Source: Verrucomicrobiota bacterium (GTDB lineage: Bacteria > Verrucomicrobiota > Verrucomicrobiia > Opitutales > UBA953). From it: a stretch of 64,000 nt of DNA. The notes under the pieces are model-generated. The model was not told the DNA's origin and did no database searches. It saw only the letters and a list, made by a program, of their open reading frames with translations. The position numbers were made by a program, and so were the translations under genes. Where the stretch lies: NCBI GenBank assembly GCA_030830965.1, contig JAURLX010000019.1, positions 186,001 to 250,000 on the forward strand, given 5' to 3'. This document shows, in pieces, positions 23,854 through 32,982 of this stretch (the stretch's first letter is position 1; each line of letters begins with the position of its first letter).

Positions 23854-26577
23854 TTACGATGAGAACGCCTGCCTGATGACGTCTGCCTGCTCGATTCTGT
23901 GGACGGAAAGCGCGCCGACGGCCGGCGATGCCGCCGCATCCCGTCCGGCGTACGAAGGCCTGATACCGAGGGCTTGCTCGATGGGTTCGAAGATGAACGA
24001 CCAACCGCCCATGTTGCGGGGCTCGTCCTGCACCCAGACGACGTCGCGAGGGGAGCCGGCCGCGGCGTGGGCCTGCCTGAGAGCCTCGGCGTCGAAGGGG
24101 TAGAACTGCTCGATGCGGGCGATGGCCGTCGAAGCGTCCCCGAGGCGGGCGCGCTCGGCTTCGAGTTCGAAGTAGATCTTCCCGGAGCAGAGAAGCAGGC
24201 GTCGGGCGGAGGTGGACCCGCCCTGGTCGGGCAGCACGGACCTGAATCCTACCGACGTGAAGTCCTCGAGGGAGCTGACGCAGGATTTGTGACGGAGCAG
24301 GCTCTTGGGGGTCATCACCACGAGCGGTTTGCGGTGCTCTGCCTTCACCTGCCGGCGCAGCGCATGGAAAAGCTGGGCAGGGGTCGAGGGCTGGACGACC
24401 TGCAGATTGTTCTCGGCGCAGAGCTGGAGGAAACGTTCGAGACGGGCGGAGGAATGCTCGGGCCCTTGGCCCTCGTAGCCGTGCGGCAGGAGCAGGACGA
24501 GTCCGCTCGTCTGGCCCCATTTCGATTCGGCGGACGCCAGGAACTGGTCGATGACGATCTGGGCGCCATTCGAGAAATCGCCGAATTGGGCCTCCCAGAC
24601 AACGAGGGCGTCCGGAGATTCGAGCGAGTAGCCGTAGTCGAATCCTAGGACCGCGTATTCGGAGAGGCTGGAGTTGACGAATTCGACGCGGGCGCCTCCG
24701 ACCGACGCGAGTGGGGTGTGCTCGGCGTCGTTCGACGGGTCGTGCAGGACGCCGTGCCGGTGGGAGAACGTCCCGCGCTCGCAGTCCTGGCCAGAGATCC
24801 TGACAGGGTGGCCCTCCGCAAGCAGGGTCGCGAAGGCGAGGCTTTCGCCCAGGCTCCAGTCGTAGTTCTGTCCGGAACGGTAGGCTTCGGCCCTGATGTC
24901 GAGCATGCGCTTGATCTTGGGATTCGGCGTGAAGTCAGGCGGCATCTCCCAGAGGCATGGCGCCACGCGCTCGATAAGTTCGCGCGGGACGGCCGTCGTC
25001 ACGTCGTGATCGTAGGGCGAGGCGAAGGGCCGCAGGCCGGGTGAGGAGCCTCCACGGGCCTCGATGTCGGAGGCAAGGGAGGCCCGAGCGCGGTCAAGCG
25101 AGGCGTTCAGCAGTACGTCGATCTCGGTGCGGAGGGCCAGGAGCTCACCGTCCGGGGCCGCCTTGGTATCGATCAGTCGTTTGGCGTAAACCTCGCTAGG
25201 AGAAGGGGACGAAGTGATGGTGCGGTACATCATCGGCTGCGTGAACATCGGCTCGTCCGTTTCATTGTGGCCGTAGCGACGGTAGCACACGATGTCGATG
25301 ACCACGTCGGCGGCGAACTTCTGACGGTACTCGAAAGCGATGTCCGCCGCCAGGGCCACGGCGTCAGGGTCGTCGCCGTTCACGTGCAGGACCGGCGCCT
25401 CGATGGCCTTGGCGATCTCCGTGCAATGATGGCCGGTGCGGCCTTCCGCGGGCGAGGTCGTGAAGCCGATCTGGTTGTTCGAGACGAGATGGACCGTTCC
25501 GCCTACCGCGTAGCCTTTCAACGCGGACAGATTGAGCGTCTCCATGACGACGCCCTGGCCGGCGAAGGCGGCGTCGCCGTGCACCAGCACCGGAAGGATG
25601 GTGGACCTCGGCGTCTCCTGGAGGTCGCCCCTGGCGCGCGCCCGACCGAGCACGACCGGATTGACGGCCTCGAGATGGCTGGGGTTGAAGGCGAGGGTGA
25701 CCGCCACCGTGGCCGGGCCTACCGCGCGTTCGCCCTCGTAGCCCAGATGGTACTTCACGTCGCCGTCGCCGGTGGAGGTGTCGGGGATGTGCTTCTCGTC
25801 GAAAGCCTTGAAGAGCGATTCGGCCTTCTTGCCGCAGAAATTGACCAGCACGTTGAGCCGGCCCCGGTGCGCCATGCCGAGGATCATGTCGGAGACCTTG
25901 GCCTGGGGGGCGCGTTCGAGGAGTCTTTCCAGGGCGACCATGAGCGATTCGCCTCCCTCGATGGAGAAGCGCTTGGCGCCGACGAAAGTACGGTGCAGGA
26001 AACGTTCGAACTGCTCGGCCTGGACCATCATGCGCAGGAACCTGCGACGAAGGTCCGGCTCGTAGGATGGATTGAGTCCGCAGCTCTCGGCCCGTTCCTG
26101 CAGCCAGCGACGACGCGCCCCGTCCTGGATGTGCACGTACTCGACCGTGAGCGTGCCGCAGTAGGTGGACTTGAGCCGGGCGACGATCTCCGAGAGATGC
26201 AGGGGCTGCCCGCCGAGGAAATCGCCGGTGGCGTATGTCTTGTCGGCTGGCACGGTGTCCAGCCCGAGGGCCTTGTCGGTGAGTTCGTGGCAGGGGACCG
26301 GTTCGGCGAGCGGGTTAAGCTTGGCCTGGCGGTGGCCCAGCAGTCGATACGCCTGTATCGCCGCGAGCACCTTGAACTGCGCCGTCAGATCGCCCGTCGC
26401 CGCGACGCCGGAGGCGGCACCTTTGGCCGGCTTGGGCGGAAGGCTCAGACCAAGCTCGAAACCTTCGAAGAACGCGCGCCAGTCGGAATCGACGGCCGAT
26501 GGGTCCTTCTTCCAGAGTTCGTGGTAGGTCGCGATGAGGTCTGCATTCCATCGGGTGCCGACACTGAGATGCTTCAT
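23854..26577 (-). CDS. sucA: 2-oxoglutarate dehydrogenase E1
   Basis: A thiamine-diphosphate enzyme of 907 residues, close to the usual ~930. The N-terminal segment ATYHELWKKDPSAVDSDWRAFF is the characteristic E1o N-terminus that binds the complex. The centre has ILGMAHRGRLNVL and HVNGDDPDAV, the ThDP/Mg motif region. The C-terminal transketolase part includes SSLSEYAVLGFDYGYSLE and LLLPHGYEGQGPEHSSARLE. It decarboxylates 2-oxoglutarate in the TCA cycle. The gap to sucB is 94 bases, longer than other spacings in this operon. Confidence 0.96.
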   Translation of the reverse strand: MKHLSVGTRWNADLIATYHELWKKDPSAVDSDWRAFFEGFELGLSLPPKPAKGAASGVAATGDLTAQFKVLAAIQAYRLLGHRQAKLNPLAEPVPCHELTDKALGLDTVPADKTYATGDFLGGQPLHLSEIVARLKSTYCGTLTVEYVHIQDGARRRWLQERAESCGLNPSYEPDLRRRFLRMMVQAEQFERFLHRTFVGAKRFSIEGGESLMVALERLLERAPQAKVSDMILGMAHRGRLNVLVNFCGKKAESLFKAFDEKHIPDTSTGDGDVKYHLGYEGERAVGPATVAVTLAFNPSHLEAVNPVVLGRARARGDLQETPRSTILPVLVHGDAAFAGQGVVMETLNLSALKGYAVGGTVHLVSNNQIGFTTSPAEGRTGHHCTEIAKAIEAPVLHVNGDDPDAVALAADIAFEYRQKFAADVVIDIVCYRRYGHNETDEPMFTQPMMYRTITSSPSPSEVYAKRLIDTKAAPDGELLALRTEIDVLLNASLDRARASLASDIEARGGSSPGLRPFASPYDHDVTTAVPRELIERVAPCLWEMPPDFTPNPKIKRMLDIRAEAYRSGQNYDWSLGESLAFATLLAEGHPVRISGQDCERGTFSHRHGVLHDPSNDAEHTPLASVGGARVEFVNSSLSEYAVLGFDYGYSLESPDALVVWEAQFGDFSNGAQIVIDQFLASAESKWGQTSGLVLLLPHGYEGQGPEHSSARLERFLQLCAENNLQVVQPSTPAQLFHALRRQVKAEHRKPLVVMTPKSLLRHKSCVSSLEDFTSVGFRSVLPDQGGSTSARRLLLCSGKIYFELEAERARLGDASTAIARIEQFYPFDAEALRQAHAAAGSPRDVVWVQDEPRNMGGWSFIFEPIEQALGIRPSYAGRDAAASPAVGALSVHRIEQADVIRQAFSS

Positions 26578-26600
26578 AAATGAGCGATAAAAGCTCTTTC

Positions 26601-26628
26601 AATCTACGCGTGGCACAACCTGCTACAA
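26601..26628 (-). promoter_or_regulatory. Possible sucA promoter
   Basis: On the minus strand TTGTAG (26628-26623) and TAGATT (26606-26601) are separated by 16 bases and lie about 24 bases before the sucA start. They match the sigma-70 -35 and -10 boxes at three and four of six positions. This is weak; the region is the only AT-rich patch between the divergent sucA and helicase genes. Confidence 0.25.
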
Positions 26629-26691
26629 GTCCAGACGCTGTGGAAAAAACCGCAAGTTTGGTGATTGAGTCACTTGCCGGCGGCTGGTTTG

Positions 26692-29211
26692 ATGCGTTTC
26701 GCGTCGATGTCCACCCCACGGCCGGCCAATCGTTCCTACTCCACGGAAGCCTTGGAAAGGTGGTTCGCGTCCCTTCCCGAGGACTGGGAGGCCTGCTTCG
26801 AGGCCTCCGACTTGGAGGAGGGGCGGGCGATCTACACCCAAGGCCTCATACGGTCCCTCGAGTTAAGGCCTGACGCCGCCGAGGCGGTGGCCCGTACCGA
26901 GACCCAGACCGTGCGCGCAGTCATCGAGCTCACCGAGAGTCAGCTTGAATGGCGGACATCCCTCCCTGAGGAGGAGAACGGCGCCCCTTACGCCATCGCC
27001 GCGATGTATGAAGTGGAGGAACTGCTGGCCGACGAGATACCCGCGGTTGACGAGACCGCCCCCGTCGCGCCTGAGCTGGAGCCCAAGCCACAGGAGAAGA
27101 AGGAGCCCGCCGGGAAGGGACCGCTCCGCCTGCAGGTCAGTTTCGTGCTCACTTCGGAGGGCCTGACGGCGGCCGCCGCCTGGACGGGCAGGGGAGGGCA
27201 GAGTCTCAATTGCTTCGGTCCGGGCGCCATCCCGGGCGACGAGCTCTCCGATGAGCAGCGTCAGACGCTCTTTCGTTTCAGCACGGTCGCCCACCGGGCC
27301 GGCTTCGTCTACGCGAAGGCCTCCGGGCAGTGGGCCATCGAGAACATCGGCCGGATCGAGCGGTTCGTGCGCGAGGAGCTCGCCGACTGGCGCAAGCGTT
27401 TCAAGCTCCACGGCGAGGAGGCGCTGAACATCTTCCGGAACGAGCAGCTGCAGGTGGCCGTGGACGCCGAGGCGGAGTCCTCCGGCGAGGGTAGTTCCTT
27501 CCGCCTCAACTGGCGGCTCAAGGCGGGCGGCCACCGCCTTCTGGCCGAGGAGCAGAAACTTTTGCTGAAGGCCGGCGGCCGGCCGGTGATCCTCCCCGGC
27601 AAGGGCGTCGTCGCCTACAATGCGGCCGTCGCGGACTTCTCCGAGGACTGGCGCGCCAAGGAGGGTGAGGTGCCGCGTTATCTGCTCCTCTCATTGTTCG
27701 ACCACGCGGCGGTCGGCGCGCTCAAGCTCAACGACGACCTGAGGCAATGGAAGGACAGGCTCCTGCAGGAGCCCGAGCCCTCCGACCGTCTCCCGGCCCA
27801 TCTCAGGCCCTATCAGGCCAAGGGCGTGGCCTGGCTCGGCCGTCTGTGCGACCTGGGGGCCCATCCGCTGCTGGCCGACGAGATGGGCCTCGGCAAGACC
27901 ATCCAAGTGCTGGCGCTCATCGCGTCGCGCCCGGCGGGCGAACGCACGATCATCGTCTGCCCGGCGAGCGTCATCCCGGTCTGGTTGGGCGAGATCCGAC
28001 GCTTCCATCCTGAGCTCTCCGCCGCCGTGCTCACGGCCGACGATGATTTCGCGCGACGTCCCGAGGTGGGCATCTGGATCTCCAGCTACACCCAGCTTCG
28101 TCGTCATGCGGACCTACTCCCGCGCGCGCGGTTCGGGTACGCGGTGCTGGACGAGGCCCAGGCCATCAAGAACCCCGATTCGAAGACCACGCAGACGTGT
28201 ACGCAGATCCAGGCCGAGCACCGCATCGCCATCACCGGCACGCCGCTGGAGAACCGTCCGACCGACCTGTGGGCCATCTTCCGCTTCCTCATGCCGGGAT
28301 TGCTCGGCAAGCGCGCCAACTTCGAACGGATGATGCAGCGCGACCCTTCGGCCGGGCTCGGCAAGGTGCGCCGTCAGGTCAGTCCGTTCATCCTTCGTCG
28401 GCTCAAGCGCCACGTGGCGGCCGACATCCCGCCCAAGATGGAGGTCGTCCTGCCTTGCCCGCTGACCTTCGAGCAGCGCGCGCTCTACCAGCACCTCACG
28501 CAGGGCAGCGGCCTTGCCGGCGAGCTCGCCGGACTTCTGTCCCGCGACGCGACGTCGGTGCTCACGCTACTCATGCGTCTTCGTCAGGTCTGCTGCGACC
28601 CCGGGCTGCTGCCGGAGAACTCCCACTGCCCGTCCTCGCATTCGGGCAAGGTGACGATGCTGATGTCGAAGCTTGCGGAGGTCGCCGCCAACGGCTCCAA
28701 GGCCGTCGTGTTCTCCCAGTTCGTCTCCCTGATCGAACGCGTCAAATCGGCCCTGGCCCGCGAGTTGCCGCAGCTGCCGGTGTTCGAGCTGACCGGAGAG
28801 ACCAAGGATCGTTCGACCCCCGTGGAGGGCTTCAAGGAGACCCGCGGCCCGGCGCTGTTCCTCGCCTCGCTCAAGGCGGGCGGCACGGGAATCACGCTGA
28901 ACGCGGCGGAGTACGTTTTCCTGCTCGATCCCTGGTGGAATCCGGCCGTGGAGGCCCAGGCGGTCGACCGTGTCCACCGGATCGGCCAGAAGAACCCGGT
29001 CCTGATCTACCGCATGATCTCGCCCGGTACGGTCGAGGAACGGATCGAGGAGCTCAAGCAGGACAAGCGCGAGCTGTTCTCCGCCGTGGTCGGCGACATC
29101 CCGGACATGACCGATTGGACCCGGCACTTCTCCTCGATCGAATCCCTCATCCGTCTCAGCGATTCCGCCGCGACCGCGGAGACATCCGGCGAAGGGGACG
29201 CCGAGGGCTGA
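26692..29211 (+). CDS. SNF2-family DEAD/DEAH-box helicase with degenerate SWIM-like N-terminus
   Basis: About 839 residues; the start is uncertain (ATG at 26692 or 26707; a TTG at 26665 is also in frame). The C-terminal half is a complete SNF2 ATPase: LADEMGLGKTIQVLALI (Walker A near residue 395), AVLDEAQAIKNPDS (DEAQ box), ITGTPLENRPTDLW, LKAGGTGITLNAAEYVF and AVDRVHRIGQKNPV. The N-terminal ~200 residues begin like the SWIM region of bacterial SNF2 proteins (EEGRAIYTQGLIRSLEL) but lack its Cys/His zinc ligands. An acidic, Pro-rich linker near 110-140 follows. Members are thought to remodel nucleoprotein or RNA polymerase complexes; the target is unknown. It stands alone, divergent from sucA. 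Confidence 0.9.
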   Translation: MRFASMSTPRPANRSYSTEALERWFASLPEDWEACFEASDLEEGRAIYTQGLIRSLELRPDAAEAVARTETQTVRAVIELTESQLEWRTSLPEEENGAPYAIAAMYEVEELLADEIPAVDETAPVAPELEPKPQEKKEPAGKGPLRLQVSFVLTSEGLTAAAAWTGRGGQSLNCFGPGAIPGDELSDEQRQTLFRFSTVAHRAGFVYAKASGQWAIENIGRIERFVREELADWRKRFKLHGEEALNIFRNEQLQVAVDAEAESSGEGSSFRLNWRLKAGGHRLLAEEQKLLLKAGGRPVILPGKGVVAYNAAVADFSEDWRAKEGEVPRYLLLSLFDHAAVGALKLNDDLRQWKDRLLQEPEPSDRLPAHLRPYQAKGVAWLGRLCDLGAHPLLADEMGLGKTIQVLALIASRPAGERTIIVCPASVIPVWLGEIRRFHPELSAAVLTADDDFARRPEVGIWISSYTQLRRHADLLPRARFGYAVLDEAQAIKNPDSKTTQTCTQIQAEHRIAITGTPLENRPTDLWAIFRFLMPGLLGKRANFERMMQRDPSAGLGKVRRQVSPFILRRLKRHVAADIPPKMEVVLPCPLTFEQRALYQHLTQGSGLAGELAGLLSRDATSVLTLLMRLRQVCCDPGLLPENSHCPSSHSGKVTMLMSKLAEVAANGSKAVVFSQFVSLIERVKSALARELPQLPVFELTGETKDRSTPVEGFKETRGPALFLASLKAGGTGITLNAAEYVFLLDPWWNPAVEAQAVDRVHRIGQKNPVLIYRMISPGTVEERIEELKQDKRELFSAVVGDIPDMTDWTRHFSSIESLIRLSDSAATAETSGEGDAEG

Positions 29212-29212
29212 T

Positions 29213-30592
29213 TCACCTGGCCGTCAGGTCGTACTCGGTCGAGCCGGTCACCGTCACCTCGGCGAACTCGCCGACAGGAAGCGAGCGGGGCACACGCACG
29301 GTGCCGTCGATCTCCATCGCGTCGCCCTCGCTGCGGGCCACGCCGGGGCTCTCCACCAGCACCCGCAGCTTCCGGCCCAGCATCGCCTCCCCGCGCTCCT
29401 TCGAGAGCCGTTGCAGAAGCAGCATCGCGCGGGCATGGCGGTCGGCCTTGACCGCGTCGGTCAGGTGACCTTCGAGGCGGTCGGCCTTGGTCCCCTCCTC
29501 CTTCGAGTATTTGAACACCCCCACCCGGTCGAACCGGGCGTCCTCGAGGAAGCCCAGCAGCTCGGCGAAGTCCTCCTCGGTCTCGCCTGGGAAGCCGACG
29601 ATGAAGGTGGTGCGGATGGCGATGCCTGGGACGCCTGCCCGCATCCTCCGGACGAGGTCGCGGATGTAGGCGCCGTCGGTCTCCCGCTGCATGGCCGAGA
29701 GCATGCGGTCGGAGATGTGTTGGAGGGGGATGTCCACATAGCGCGCCACGTGACGGGAGGTGGCCACGGTCTCGATGAGCTCGTCGCTCCAATGGGCCGG
29801 GTGGGTGTAGAGCAGCCGGATCCAGAAGTCTCCCTCGATCTGGTCCAGTTCGCGGAGCAGCGAGGCGAGCGATTCGCCCTTGGAGGAGTCGACCTTGCTC
29901 CGCGGCCCGGGTCTCACGTCGGTCCAGCGGTCCATCCCGAAGTACGTCGTGTCCTGCGAGATGAGGTTGATCTCCCGGACGCCCTCGGCGACGAGCCTGC
30001 GTGCCTCCTTGACGACGGACTCCACGGTGCGGCTGCGATGACGCCCCCGGATGCGCGGGATGATGCAGAAGGAGCACGGGTGGTTGCAGCCTTCGGCGAT
30101 CTTGACGTAGGCGGCGTGCCGCGGGGTTAGGCGGACGCGCGGCGTGTCGAAATCGGGGATGTAGGTGGTCGTCCGGGCGAGGAACTCTGTCCGACCGGCC
30201 TCGCCGCCCATGACCTTGCGGATGACGGGCACTATGTTGGAGACTTGGTCCAGGCCGATGAAGGCGTCGACCGAAGGCAGCTCCACCCGGCCCTTGGCTC
30301 CCTCGACGACCGGGAGGGCCCCCTGGTAGCGCTGCGACATGCAGCCGGCCACGATCAGTTTCTGTCCTTTTCGCCGGGCGGTCGCTTTCCCGTCGCTCAT
30401 CTCATAGATGGCTTCCAGCGCCTCGTGTTTGGACGCGTCGATGAAGGAACAGGTGTTCACGATCACGACGTCGGCCTCGGCGGCGTCCGGCGTCATGCTC
30501 ATGCCTGCGCCGGCGAGGTGTCCGATCATGATCTCCGAATCGATCAGGTTCTTGGCGCACCCGAGGGAGATGAGGCCGACTTTGACAGGCAT
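29213..30592 (-). CDS. rimO: Ribosomal protein S12 methylthiotransferase
   Basis: A radical-SAM methylthiotransferase of 459 residues. The N-terminal UPF0004 domain has its three cluster cysteines (C12 in LGCAKN, C48 in VNTCSF, C84 in AGCMSQR), the radical-SAM motif is CNHPCSFC (C169, C173, C176), and a TRAM domain closes the protein. SLGCAKNLIDSE and the order of motifs fit RimO rather than MiaB. It adds a methylthio group to an Asp of ribosomal protein S12. It ends one base from the convergent helicase gene and lies 40 bases after rsmA. Confidence 0.95.
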   Translation of the reverse strand: MPVKVGLISLGCAKNLIDSEIMIGHLAGAGMSMTPDAAEADVVIVNTCSFIDASKHEALEAIYEMSDGKATARRKGQKLIVAGCMSQRYQGALPVVEGAKGRVELPSVDAFIGLDQVSNIVPVIRKVMGGEAGRTEFLARTTTYIPDFDTPRVRLTPRHAAYVKIAEGCNHPCSFCIIPRIRGRHRSRTVESVVKEARRLVAEGVREINLISQDTTYFGMDRWTDVRPGPRSKVDSSKGESLASLLRELDQIEGDFWIRLLYTHPAHWSDELIETVATSRHVARYVDIPLQHISDRMLSAMQRETDGAYIRDLVRRMRAGVPGIAIRTTFIVGFPGETEEDFAELLGFLEDARFDRVGVFKYSKEEGTKADRLEGHLTDAVKADRHARAMLLLQRLSKERGEAMLGRKLRVLVESPGVARSEGDAMEIDGTVRVPRSLPVGEFAEVTVTGSTEYDLTAR

Positions 30593-30632
30593 GGGGCGAA
30601 TGGAGCAGGGTTTCCTAGGAAGGCAATCCGCC

Positions 30633-31466
30633 TCAGAGCGACAGCCATGCCTCGGCAGGCACTTCCTGCGGCCGGGCTGAGGGGGAGAGCCCGTGGGCGG
30701 AGAGCCCGGCTAGCCAGGCGGCGACGTCGGGGGAGTCGGGAAAAAGCATCTTTGCGGCCGAGCCGAGCTGCTTGCGGCGCAGGGTGAAGAAGGCTCGGGC
30801 GACCTCCCTGGCGCGTGGGCTCAGCCTTCTCGCGTCCTCCCGGCGACGGAGCACGAGCAGACAGGAGTCCACCCTCGGCGGCGGGTTGAAGGACTGGGCG
30901 GGCACAGGGTGCATACGTAGTCGCTCGAAGGCCAGCGACACCTGGGCGGTCGCCGCGGACCAGTGGGCGCCGCCGACCTCGGCGGTGAGCCGTTCGGCGG
31001 CCTCACGCTGGAGCATGAGGACCATCAGGGACGGATGCGGCCCCCGGCAGAGCGCATCCATCCAAGGCGTTGAGATGGCGTAGGGCAGGTTGGCCACGAC
31101 CTTGAAGGCGCCGTCCACAGGATCTTGCAGGCCGGCCAGGGGATTCTCCACGGCGTCGCCCTCGGCGAGGAAGAACGTACGACCGAGGCGCTCGTGAAGG
31201 AATTCGCGTAGGTGCGCCGCCATCGAGGGATCGGTCTCGATAGCATGGACGGTGGCGCCGGCGCTAAGAAGGGTGCGTGTGAGCGTGCCCAGTCCCGGGC
31301 CGATCTCCACGACGACGTCTCCCTGACGGACTTCACCCAGCTCGATCGATTTGCGGACGATGTTCCCGTCGACCAGGTAGTTCTGGCCCAGGGAATGCCG
31401 CGGGAGATGCCCCAAGCGCCGGAGGATGTCCCTCGTCTCGGAAGGGGAGAGGGGGCCCTCGTTCAT
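30633..31466 (-). CDS. rsmA: 16S rRNA (adenine-N6,N6)-dimethyltransferase
   Basis: A protein of 277 residues. HSLGQNYLVDGNIVRK at 25-40 replaces the common GQNFL form, the SAM-binding motif is VVEIGPGLGTLT (52-63), and the catalytic NLPYAIS is at 126-132. The C-terminal substrate domain (PAQSFNPPPRVDSCLL) is present. It dimethylates two adjacent adenines in the 3' loop of 16S rRNA during 30S maturation. It overlaps trpC by four bases and precedes rimO, another ribosome-modifying gene. Confidence 0.95.
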   Translation of the reverse strand: MNEGPLSPSETRDILRRLGHLPRHSLGQNYLVDGNIVRKSIELGEVRQGDVVVEIGPGLGTLTRTLLSAGATVHAIETDPSMAAHLREFLHERLGRTFFLAEGDAVENPLAGLQDPVDGAFKVVANLPYAISTPWMDALCRGPHPSLMVLMLQREAAERLTAEVGGAHWSAATAQVSLAFERLRMHPVPAQSFNPPPRVDSCLLVLRRREDARRLSPRAREVARAFFTLRRKQLGSAAKMLFPDSPDVAAWLAGLSAHGLSPSARPQEVPAEAWLSL

Positions 31467-32254
31467 GCGCCGTGGAAAGCCCGGATGAGGGCCGCGGGGT
31501 CAGGCGCCCGCATGAGGGATTCCCCCACGAGCAGGGCGTCGGCGCCGGCCGCCCGCATGCGGGCGGCGTCGGCCGGGGTCTTGATCCCGCTCTCCGCCAC
31601 CTTCACGACGGAACGAGGCATCCTCGGCATGACCCGTTCCGCAAAGGCGAGGTCGATCTCGAAGGTGGAGAGATTGCGGTTGTTGACCCCGATCATGTCC
31701 GGTTCGTGCGCCATGGCACGGTCGAGTTCCTGTTCGTCATGGACCTCGAAGAGGGTGTCGAGGCCGGCAAGCTTGGCGGCGCGATGGATGGGCCTGATCT
31801 CGTCGTCGGCAAGGCCGCGCACGATGATCAGTATGCACCGGGCCCCGGCCTGCGCGGCTTCAAGGACCTGCCAGGGGTGGACCATGAAGTCTTTGCGGAT
31901 GCAGGGCAGGGGACGGGGGCTCGCCGCCTGATCTTCGACCACGGACACCAGGTCCTGCAGGGCGCCCTTGAAGTAGGCCGATTCGGTGAGGATCGAAAGG
32001 CAGTCCGCTCCGGCCCGGGCGTATTCCTTCGCCTGGGCGACGGCGTCGACCCCCTTGCGTATGTCGCCGACGCTGGGTGAGGCGCGCTTGACTTCCGCGA
32101 TGACGCTCAGGCGGCCCGGTGCCGAGAGCGATTGACGGAAGCCTGGGCCCGACGACGGACGGACGGCCCGGAGCAGCTCCTCGTCCAGAACGGTCCGGGC
32201 GAACGGGGCTATTTCCCGCCGCTTCGCGTCCATGATCTCGGTCAGCCGGTCCAC
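31463..32254 (-). CDS. trpC: Indole-3-glycerol-phosphate synthase
   Basis: A TIM-barrel enzyme of 263 residues. I chose the GTG at 32254 (VDRLTEIMDAKRREIAPF) because it gives the normal TrpC N-terminus and leaves room for the divergent mazG promoter; the frame runs on to 32326 without family similarity. Conserved blocks include IAEVKRASPSVGDI, LTESAYFKGALQDL, CIRKDFMVHPWQVLEA, IGVNNRNLSTF and VAESGIKTPADAARM. It closes the indole ring in tryptophan synthesis. No other trp gene is in the window; it is coupled to rsmA instead. Confidence 0.95.
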   Translation of the reverse strand: MDRLTEIMDAKRREIAPFARTVLDEELLRAVRPSSGPGFRQSLSAPGRLSVIAEVKRASPSVGDIRKGVDAVAQAKEYARAGADCLSILTESAYFKGALQDLVSVVEDQAASPRPLPCIRKDFMVHPWQVLEAAQAGARCILIIVRGLADDEIRPIHRAAKLAGLDTLFEVHDEQELDRAMAHEPDMIGVNNRNLSTFEIDLAFAERVMPRMPRSVVKVAESGIKTPADAARMRAAGADALLVGESLMRAPDPAALIRAFHGA

Positions 32255-32328
32255 GCACCACGGAAAGCCCACCTGACACGGCTGGCAATCGTTTTGACTC
32301 CGGTCGCGCAGGCCTTCTCCATCCATGC

Positions 32329-32979
32329 ATGACCGGCATCGAGGCGCTACTCAGGACCACCGCCAGACTGAGGGCCCCCGACGGATGTCCCTGGGACAGG
32401 GAGCAGACCCATCGCACCATCTGCGACTGCCTCGTCGAGGAGGTCTCGGAATTGCTGCAGGCGATCGACAACGGAGACGTCGCCAATCTCAGGGAGGAGC
32501 TGGGCGACCTGCTCTTCCATGTGGCGCTCCACGCGCAGATGGCCTCTGAGTCCGGCAAGTTCGACTTCGACGCGGTCGCCCGCGAGGTGAACGAGAAGAT
32601 GATCCGTCGCCATCCGCACGTCTTCGGCGAAGGCGTCCGACTCCCCGATTCCGAATCGGTCGTCAGGCAGTGGGAGCAGATCAAGCAGCAGGAGAAAGGC
32701 GCCGCCCCAGCGCGCATCTTCAAGGATCTCCCGCCTGCGCTGAACTCCGTCCTGCGCGCCCGGGAGGTCTGGAAGCAGGTCCGCAAGAAATCCCTCCGTC
32801 CGGGCGACACCGTCGCGACGGAAGAAATCGAGCAGACCGCCAAGGGGCTGGACGAACAGGCCGCCGGTCGGGCCCTCTTCCAGCTTGTGGCCGCCTGCCG
32901 CGAGGCGGGGATCGACCCCGATTCGGCTTTGCGTCGGCACACCGACGCAGTCGTCCGGGCCTGTGAAGCCGGGGCCTGA
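32329..32979 (+). CDS. mazG: MazG-type nucleoside triphosphate pyrophosphohydrolase
   Basis: A protein of 216 residues with LRAPDGCPWDREQTH and the metal-binding LVEEVSELLQAI and LREELGDLLFHVALHA (ExxE...ExxD), followed by EKMIRRHPHVFGEG. The second MazG half is shortened: E. coli MazG is about 263 residues. The enzyme hydrolyses NTPs and dNTPs to NMP and PPi and is a nucleotide-pool sanitiser. It begins a four-gene run and is divergent from trpC, with a 74-base gap between starts. Confidence 0.93.
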   Translation: MTGIEALLRTTARLRAPDGCPWDREQTHRTICDCLVEEVSELLQAIDNGDVANLREELGDLLFHVALHAQMASESGKFDFDAVAREVNEKMIRRHPHVFGEGVRLPDSESVVRQWEQIKQQEKGAAPARIFKDLPPALNSVLRAREVWKQVRKKSLRPGDTVATEEIEQTAKGLDEQAAGRALFQLVAACREAGIDPDSALRRHTDAVVRACEAGA

Positions 32980-32982
32980 GCC

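Noticed and set aside
25267-26583. A 438-codon plus-strand open frame opposite sucA
   Set aside because: Shadow of sucA with no independent start signal or motif.
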